From Coprothermobacter sp. (lineage in GTDB: Bacteria; Coprothermobacterota; Coprothermobacteria; Coprothermobacterales; Coprothermobacteraceae): a stretch of 13,122 nt of DNA. The first letter of the stretch is position 1; each line of letters opens with the position of its first letter. The DNA lies in the NCBI GenBank assembly GCA_012842545.1, contig DUSQ01000065.1:1-13122 (forward strand), given 5' to 3'. Below are positions 9,801 through 13,122 of the stretch, piece after piece. The notes beneath the pieces are model-generated. The model did no database searches. It was not told the DNA's origin and was given only the letters and a program-made list of their open reading frames with translations. Position numbers and translations under genes: made by a program.

Positions 9801-9996
9801 TGTAACTAAGGTATCGAAGTCTTCGAAGAGCTGGCTTGCAGCGGCTTCGTTCCAGGAGACGCCGCAAGTGCTTGTAGATGCTGCTATTGCAGGTAAAGTG
9901 GATAAGTTAAAAGGGCTCAAAGAAAATGTTATAATAGCTCGGAGGATACCCGCTGGAACAGGTATCTACAAGGAAGACGACTTTATCATAGAGTAA
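3883..9996 (+). CDS. rpoC: DNA-directed RNA polymerase subunit beta' (exceptionally long, three insertions)
   Basis: This is the catalytic beta' subunit. ATG 3883 is preferred: GAGG at 3873-3876 sits 6 bases upstream and the protein then begins [18 protein letters not shown], as in the family. A GTG at 3871, overlapping the rpoB stop, would add four residues. The product is 2,037 residues. Landmarks are the N-terminal zinc ribbon C56/C58/C71/C74, the [20 protein letters not shown] block, the Mg-binding NADFDGDQM at 974-982, the F-loop/bridge helix ([13 protein letters not shown] to GYLTRRLVD), a second zinc site with C1523, C1530 and C1533, the trigger loop [16 protein letters not shown], and a C-terminal SFQET/[13 protein letters not shown] block. 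There is no SI3 in the trigger loop. Three extra regions (about 137-660, 1344-1475 and 1598-1805) account for the roughly 840 residues beyond a Bacillus-sized protein. There is no frameshift, and all the core blocks are present in one frame. Confidence 0.97.
   Translation: [2037 protein letters not shown]
4291..5862 (+). other. RpoC N-terminal lineage-specific insertion (about 520 residues)
   Basis: This in-frame segment of rpoC lies between the conserved sequence after the zinc ribbon ([10 protein letters not shown], ending at residue 136) and the point where family sequence resumes ([13 protein letters not shown] from residue 664, then [12 protein letters not shown]). The catalytic NADFDGDQM asparagine is at 974 here and about 458 in E. 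coli, an excess of about 516 residues. Thermus and Thermotoga beta' also carry an insertion at about this place, but of roughly 300 residues. The segment reads as mixed alpha/beta with long helical runs, without cysteine-based metal motifs or membrane segments. In the family this region projects from the clamp, so it is probably surface-exposed; its role is unknown. Confidence 0.8.
7912..8451 (+). repeat. Repeated beta-hairpin module inside RpoC, before the second zinc site
   Basis: Three related copies lie between the end of the bridge-helix region and the zinc cysteines. Copy A (7912-8052) starts GRFAEEDV and runs through [20 protein letters not shown]. Copy B (about 8125-8235) is more degenerate, with [22 protein letters not shown]. 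Copy C (8308-8451) starts GRFAAEDI and runs through [20 protein letters not shown] into the conserved PITC. Copies A and C are offset by 396 bases (132 codons) and share the 11-base string GGACGTTTTGC. Most bacteria have one copy here. The spacing from the first zinc-ligand position to the next is 198 residues, against about 74 in E. coli, which matches one added repeat unit. The pattern resembles the sandwich-barrel hybrid hairpins known in beta'; that fold assignment is inference. Confidence 0.7.
8671..9300 (+). other. RpoC C-terminal helical insertion after the trigger loop
   Basis: The segment of about 200 residues (roughly 1597-1806) follows the universally conserved [14 protein letters not shown] and precedes the point where family sequence resumes ([14 protein letters not shown], the usual 'I.G.V' strand). 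In Bacillus and E. coli these two motifs are only a few residues apart. The segment is rich in Glu, Leu, Lys, Asn and Ala with heptad-like spacing (for example [19 protein letters not shown] and [19 protein letters not shown]), so it probably forms a helical bundle or coiled coil. No metal-binding or catalytic motif is visible. Its position places it near the jaw and downstream DNA in known polymerase structures. Function is unknown and I do not recognise it as a named domain. Confidence 0.72.
9907..9935 (+). promoter_or_regulatory. Candidate intragenic sigma-A-type promoter for the str operon
   Basis: A perfect extended -10 element, TG at 9927-9928 then TATAAT at 9930-9935, lies at the 3' end of rpoC. 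A -35-like TTAAAA (4 of 6 consensus bases) is at 9907-9912, giving the ideal 17-base spacer. Transcription would begin near 9942 and give a leader of about 110 bases before rpsL. Caution: the box falls in codons for the conserved ENVII peptide, so the match may be partly coincidental. Confidence 0.4.
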
Positions 9997-10015
9997 AAAA
10001 GTAGTGTACACTTTT
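9997..10015 (+). promoter_or_regulatory. Short inverted repeat in the rpoC-rpsL spacer
   Basis: AAAAGT (9997-10002) is complementary to ACTTTT (10010-10015), with a 7-base loop. The 10-base string at 10003-10012 (AGTGTACACT) is itself a perfect palindrome. The stem is short and AT-rich and no T-run follows, so it is unlikely to be an intrinsic terminator. It could be an operator-like site or a weak leader hairpin, or may mean nothing. Confidence 0.25.
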
Positions 10016-10038
10016 GAAGTGATGTTATTAGGTAAATC

Positions 10039-10045
10039 AGGAGGT
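10039..10045 (+). promoter_or_regulatory. Strong Shine-Dalgarno that fixes the rpsL start
   Basis: AGGAGGT is a full-length Shine-Dalgarno, 7 bases before the TTG at 10053. The alternative upstream GTG at 10044 overlaps this site and would add three residues (MFV) foreign to S12, so it is rejected as the start. Confidence 0.85.
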
Positions 10046-10052
10046 GTTTGTA

Positions 10053-10433
10053 TTGCCGACGTTTAACCAGTTGGTCAAATATGGCCGCGAGAAAGTAAAA
10101 ACAAAGTCGAAGTCGCAGGCATTGGAAGGCAACCCTCAGAAGAGGGGTGTTTGTCTTGTGGTGCGTACGATGACGCCGAAGAAGCCTAACTCGGCTCTGA
10201 GAAAAATTGCCCGAGTGCGTTTGTCTAACGGCTATGAGGTTCTGGCGTACATACCTGGTATTGGTCATAACCTGCAGGAGCACTCTGTGGTTCTTGTCCG
10301 AGGTGGACGTGTAAAAGACTTACCAGGTGTGCGTTATCACATCGTCCGAGGTGTTTACGACGCTGCAGGAGTTGAAGATAGAAGGCAGGGCCGTTCTAAG
10401 TACGGCGCTAAGAGACCAAAAGGAGGAAGCTAA
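10053..10433 (+). CDS. rpsL: 30S ribosomal protein S12
   Basis: S12 sits at the decoding centre of the small ribosomal subunit and affects tRNA selection accuracy. The protein is 126 residues, a normal length, starting MPTFNQLVKYGREKV from a TTG codon behind AGGAGGT. Conserved elements are TMTPKKPNSALRK (with K43), GHNLQEHSVVLVRGGRVKDLPGVRYH (with K88 and D89) and C-terminal RSKYGAKRPK. K43 and K88 are the wild-type, streptomycin-sensitive residues, and D89 is the aspartate that is methylthiolated in many bacteria. It follows rpoC after 56 bases and precedes rpsG by 3 bases, so it is the first gene of the str operon. There is no ybxF/rplGB-like gene between rpoC and rpsL, unlike Bacillus. Confidence 0.98.
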   Translation: MPTFNQLVKYGREKVKTKSKSQALEGNPQKRGVCLVVRTMTPKKPNSALRKIARVRLSNGYEVLAYIPGIGHNLQEHSVVLVRGGRVKDLPGVRYHIVRGVYDAAGVEDRRQGRSKYGAKRPKGGS

Positions 10434-10436
10434 AAC

Positions 10437-10907
10437 ATGCCCAGAGGAGGAAGTCCAACACCACGTACTGTGCCAGCTGACCCCATTTATGGTAGTGTGC
10501 TGGTTGCGAAGCTCATAAACAAGGTCATGATTGGTGGTAAGAAATCCAAAGCGGAGAAAATTGTTTACGAAGCGTTAAGAATTGCTTCTGAACAATTGAA
10601 TGAAGACCCCATTGACATTCTTTCAAAAGCCATTGAGAATACGAAGCCCTTGGTAGAAACCAGGTCGCGCCGTATTGGTGGTGCCGTTTACCAAATACCG
10701 GTGGAGGTACCCGAAAGGCGTGCTTTGGCTTTAGCTCTAAGGTGGATTGTGAATGGTGCTCGTGACAGGGGCGCCGGAGAAATGGAAAAGAAGTTAGCTG
10801 CCGAATTAGTAGATGCTTATAAGGGACAAGGTTATGCCGCTAAGAGGCGGGAAGAAATCCATAGAATGGCAGAGGCTAATAAGGCGTTTGCTCACTTGAG
10901 ATGGTGA
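10437..10907 (+). CDS. rpsG: 30S ribosomal protein S7
   Basis: S7 is the primary 16S rRNA-binding protein that nucleates assembly of the 30S head and contacts the E-site tRNA. The protein is 156 residues, typical of the family. Recognisable blocks are DPIYGSVLVAKLINKVMIGGKKSKAEKIVY near the N-terminus (residues about 15-44), NTKPLVETRSRRIGGAVYQIPVEV, ALRWIVNGAR and C-terminal KREEIHRMAEANKAFAHLRW. AGGAGG at 10421-10426, inside the rpsL 3' end, lies 10 bases before the ATG. The rpsL-rpsG gap is only 3 bases, so there is no room for an E. coli-style S7 autoregulatory structure between the stop and start. Coupling to rpsL translation is likely. Confidence 0.98.
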   Translation: MPRGGSPTPRTVPADPIYGSVLVAKLINKVMIGGKKSKAEKIVYEALRIASEQLNEDPIDILSKAIENTKPLVETRSRRIGGAVYQIPVEVPERRALALALRWIVNGARDRGAGEMEKKLAAELVDAYKGQGYAAKRREEIHRMAEANKAFAHLRW

Positions 10908-10913
10908 TAATTA

Positions 10914-13013
10914 ATGGCGGATCACAGGGAATACACGCTAGAGAGAACACGCAACATTGGCATTGCAGCTCACATAGATGCTGGTAAAACCACAACTACT
11001 GAGCGAATTCTATTCTTTACCGGAAAGAGCCACAAATTGGGTGAAGTCCATGATGGGACTGCCACCATGGACTTCATGGATCAAGAGAAAGAACGTGGCA
11101 TAACCATAATGGCAGCTGCTACGACCTGTTTTTGGAAGGGTCACAGAATCAATATCATCGATACGCCCGGACATGTGGACTTTACAATTGAGGTGGAACG
11201 TTCACTTAGAGTGCTTGATGGTGCCGTTGTGGTCATAGATGCTGTTGCCGGTGTGCAGCCTCAAACCGAAACTGTGTGGCGTCAGGCTGACAGGTACAGC
11301 GTACCACGTATTGTTTTTGTAAATAAAATGGACCGCAACGGTGCAAACTTCTTGAGAGCCATCAACACCATGAAAGAAAGACTGGGCGTAAATGCCGTGC
11401 CTGTGCAGCTCATGATTGGCAGTGAAGAGAACTTCCAGGGAGTAGTGGACCTTATTGAGAGAAAAGCCTATTACTGGACTGATGTGCTTGGCACGTCTTT
11501 TGAAGAAAGACCCATCCCTGCGGACATGCTTGATTTGGTGGAGGAATATCGCGAAAAGTTAGTAGAAGCTGCGGTGGAGATGGACGATGAGGTCATGGAA
11601 AAGTACTTGGAAGGCGAGGATATCAGCACTGATGAGATAAGAATGTGTCTACGAAAGGGCACCATACAGAGAAAAATCGTTCCAGTATTAGGTGGTTCAG
11701 CTTACAAGAACAAGGGTATTCAACCACTGCTGGACGCAGTAGTTTACTACTTGCCCAGTCCATTGGACCTGCCACCGGTAACTGGTATCAATCCCAAGAC
11801 AAATGAAGAGGAAGAAAGGGAGCCTTTGGACAGCGAACCGCTGGCGGCTTTCATATTTAAGATACAGACTGACCCCTACGTGGGTAAATTGGCGTGGGTC
11901 AGGGTATATTCTGGTGTTTTGCATGCCGGTTCTTATGTTTACAACGTGACAAAGGACTCGAAAGAAAGAGTATCCAGGCTTTTAAGGATGCATGCCAGTC
12001 ACAGAGAAGACGTAGAAGCTATTGGTGCTGGAGACTTGGGCGCCATAGTGGGAATGCGGAATGTGTCAACGGGTGACACCTTGGCTGATGAAAATGCACC
12101 TATCATACTGGAGTCCTTGTTTATACCTGAACCAGTTATTTCGCTTTCCATTGAACCTAAGACTCAGCAAGACCAAGACAGACTTTCCATGGGTCTGCAG
12201 CGCTTATCTGAAGAAGATCCTACTTTCCGAGTAAAAGTTGATCAGGAAACTGGTGAAACCATAATCTCCGGTATGGGAGAGCTGCACCTGGAAATCATCG
12301 TGGATAGGCTGCGTAGGGAATTCAAGGTAGATGCCAATATCGGAAAGCCACAGGTTTCTTACAGGGAAACCATTAAGAAGCCTGTTAGGGCCGAGGGCAA
12401 GTACATAAGACAGAGCGGTGGTCGGGGTCAGTATGGTCACGTAGTCGTTGAATTTGAGCCTTTACCCAGAGGAACTGGTATCATTTTTGAGAATAAGATT
12501 GTTGGTGGTGTAATCCCCAAGGAATACATTCCAGCTGTGGAAAAGGGTATCAGAGAGGCTTTTGAAAACGGCGTTATTGCCGGATACCCCATAGTCGATG
12601 TGAAAGCCACCCTGGTCGATGGTTCCTATCACGAGGTGGACTCTTCTGAGATCGCCTTCCACTTAGCTGCGGCAAGAGCTGTCAGGGTGGGCATACCTGA
12701 GGCTGATCCAGTTCTGTTGGAGCCCATCATGAAAGTGGAGGTAGTGGTTCCAGAAGATTACATGGGAGATGTCATGGGTGACTTGAGTTCCAGACGTGGA
12801 AGAATCATGGGAATTGAAGCGCAGGGGCACCTGCAGGAAATCAGAGCAGAGGTGCCACTGGCTGAGATGTTTGGTTATGCAACCGTATTACGCTCTCTTA
12901 CACAGGGCCGTGGTAGTTTTGTTATGGAATTCTCTCACTATGAGGAAGTTCCGTCCAAAATTGCAGAGACCATCATTGAGTCAAGAGGGAAACTAAGGAG
13001 GAGTGAAGAGTAA
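10914..13013 (+). CDS. fusA: Translation elongation factor G
   Basis: EF-G is the GTPase that drives ribosome translocation and, with RRF, subunit recycling. The 699 residues match the usual length. GTPase motifs are AHIDAGKT (G1, 19-26), RGITI (switch I end, 61-65), DTPGHVDF (G3, 83-90) and NKMD (G4, 137-140). Domain II follows from about residue 300 (EPLAAFIFKIQTDPYVGKLA), then domain III with SGMGELHLEIIVDRL, domain IV with SGGRGQYGHVVVEF and DGSYHEVDSSEIAFHLAA, and domain V with PEDYMGDVMGDLSSRRGRI. The ATG lies 6 bases after the rpsG stop. The likely Shine-Dalgarno is GGTGA at 10903-10907, which overlaps the end of rpsG. All catalytic elements are intact, and it looks like the canonical EF-G rather than a paralogue. 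Confidence 0.98.
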   Translation: MADHREYTLERTRNIGIAAHIDAGKTTTTERILFFTGKSHKLGEVHDGTATMDFMDQEKERGITIMAAATTCFWKGHRINIIDTPGHVDFTIEVERSLRVLDGAVVVIDAVAGVQPQTETVWRQADRYSVPRIVFVNKMDRNGANFLRAINTMKERLGVNAVPVQLMIGSEENFQGVVDLIERKAYYWTDVLGTSFEERPIPADMLDLVEEYREKLVEAAVEMDDEVMEKYLEGEDISTDEIRMCLRKGTIQRKIVPVLGGSAYKNKGIQPLLDAVVYYLPSPLDLPPVTGINPKTNEEEEREPLDSEPLAAFIFKIQTDPYVGKLAWVRVYSGVLHAGSYVYNVTKDSKERVSRLLRMHASHREDVEAIGAGDLGAIVGMRNVSTGDTLADENAPIILESLFIPEPVISLSIEPKTQQDQDRLSMGLQRLSEEDPTFRVKVDQETGETIISGMGELHLEIIVDRLRREFKVDANIGKPQVSYRETIKKPVRAEGKYIRQSGGRGQYGHVVVEFEPLPRGTGIIFENKIVGGVIPKEYIPAVEKGIREAFENGVIAGYPIVDVKATLVDGSYHEVDSSEIAFHLAAARAVRVGIPEADPVLLEPIMKVEVVVPEDYMGDVMGDLSSRRGRIMGIEAQGHLQEIRAEVPLAEMFGYATVLRSLTQGRGSFVMEFSHYEEVPSKIAETIIESRGKLRRSEE
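12995..13003 (+). promoter_or_regulatory. Ribosome binding site of tuf inside fusA
   Basis: AAGGAGGAG within the last fusA codons (a Leu-Arg-Arg-Ser stretch) lies about 9 bases before the tuf ATG at 13013. With the TAATG stop/start overlap it argues for coupled fusA-tuf translation. Confidence 0.75.
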
Positions 13014-13122
13014 TGGCGAAAGAGAAATTTGAGAGGACGAAGCCGCACGTAAATGTAGGGACCATAGGGCACATAGACCATGGGAAGACGACACTAACAG
13101 CAGCAATAACACAGACGTTAGC
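13013..13122 (+). CDS. tuf: Translation elongation factor Tu (3'-truncated by window edge)
   Basis: EF-Tu delivers aminoacyl-tRNA to the ribosomal A site. Only 36 codons and 2 bases are present, but they read MAKEKFERTKPHVNVGTIGH followed by IDHGKTTLTAAITQTLA, an unmistakable EF-Tu start with the GHIDHGKT P-loop at residues 19-26. The ATG shares one base with the fusA TAA stop. Codon choice in this fragment differs from the genes to its left: all three Gly codons are GGG, all three Ile codons are ATA, and both Val codons are GTA. This completes the classic rpsL-rpsG-fusA-tuf order; the rest of the gene lies outside the window. Confidence 0.97.
   Translation, partial: MAKEKFERTKPHVNVGTIGHIDHGKTTLTAAITQTL

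Noticed and set aside
9805..9850. A compensated frameshift as the cause of the odd switch-1 sequence
   Set aside because: I read the alternative frame over this stretch: it gives YRSLRRAGL, which matches the canonical KASLATESF no better beyond a two-residue coincidence, and the frame is intact on both sides.
3883..9996. RpoC as a fusion with an unrelated enzyme or a split/intein-containing gene
   Set aside because: The extra segments lack intein splice motifs (no Cys/Ser start with a terminal His-Asn pair was seen) and no catalytic domain signature; each joins core sequence smoothly.
9997..10030. An intrinsic terminator between rpoC and rpsL
   Set aside because: The stem is only six AT-rich pairs and there is no run of T after it, so efficient termination is unlikely.
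10002..10030. A promoter in the rpoC-rpsL spacer using TTATTA (10025-10030) as the -10
   Set aside because: At 17-base spacing the -35 position is TAGTGT, a poor match, and the -10 is weak. The site at 9907-9935 is much better.

Overview
The window is a single, densely packed, rightward-transcribed block of core information-processing genes: rpoB (5' end cut by the window edge), rpoC, rpsL (S12), rpsG (S7), fusA (EF-G) and the first 36 codons of a tuf gene (EF-Tu). It is the bacterial 'rif' segment joined directly to the 'str' operon. No tRNA, rRNA, mobile element, CRISPR array, phage gene or factor-independent terminator was seen, and no gene-free stretch exceeds about 60 bases.

The host is a bacterium. 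Its codon use (frequent AGA/AGG and ATA), Gram-positive-like trigger-loop residues (FHTGGVAG) and very long beta' subunit suggest a deep-branching, probably thermophilic anaerobe. The gene order and the EF-Tu and EF-G N-termini would fit something like Coprothermobacter or a relative. That name is an inference from memory, not a database match.

Layout: 1-3874 rpoB; 3883-9996 rpoC, whose start lies only 8 bases after the rpoB stop; 9997-10052 a 56-base spacer with a short palindrome and a strong Shine-Dalgarno; 10053-10433 rpsL (TTG start); 10437-10907 rpsG, 3 bases later; 10914-13013 fusA, 6 bases later; 13013-end tuf, overlapping the fusA stop by one base. The spacings imply co-transcription and probable translational coupling. 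A perfect extended -10 box near the end of rpoC could give the translation genes (rpsL-rpsG-fusA-tuf) their own promoter.

The unusual part is the RNA polymerase itself. RpoC is about 2,037 residues, against about 1,200 in Bacillus and 1,407 in E. coli. The excess of about 840 residues falls into three separate insertions: about 520 residues after the N-terminal zinc ribbon; about 125 residues before the second zinc site, made by repetition of a beta-hairpin module; and about 200 mostly helical residues directly after the trigger-loop/LFEAR motif. In addition, the first ligand of the second zinc site is His instead of Cys, switch 1 is divergent, and RpoB has its own lobe insertion and non-consensus rifampicin-pocket residues. 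Everything else looks ordinary. I found no separate, undescribed gene system; the interest is lineage-specific remodelling of a universal enzyme.
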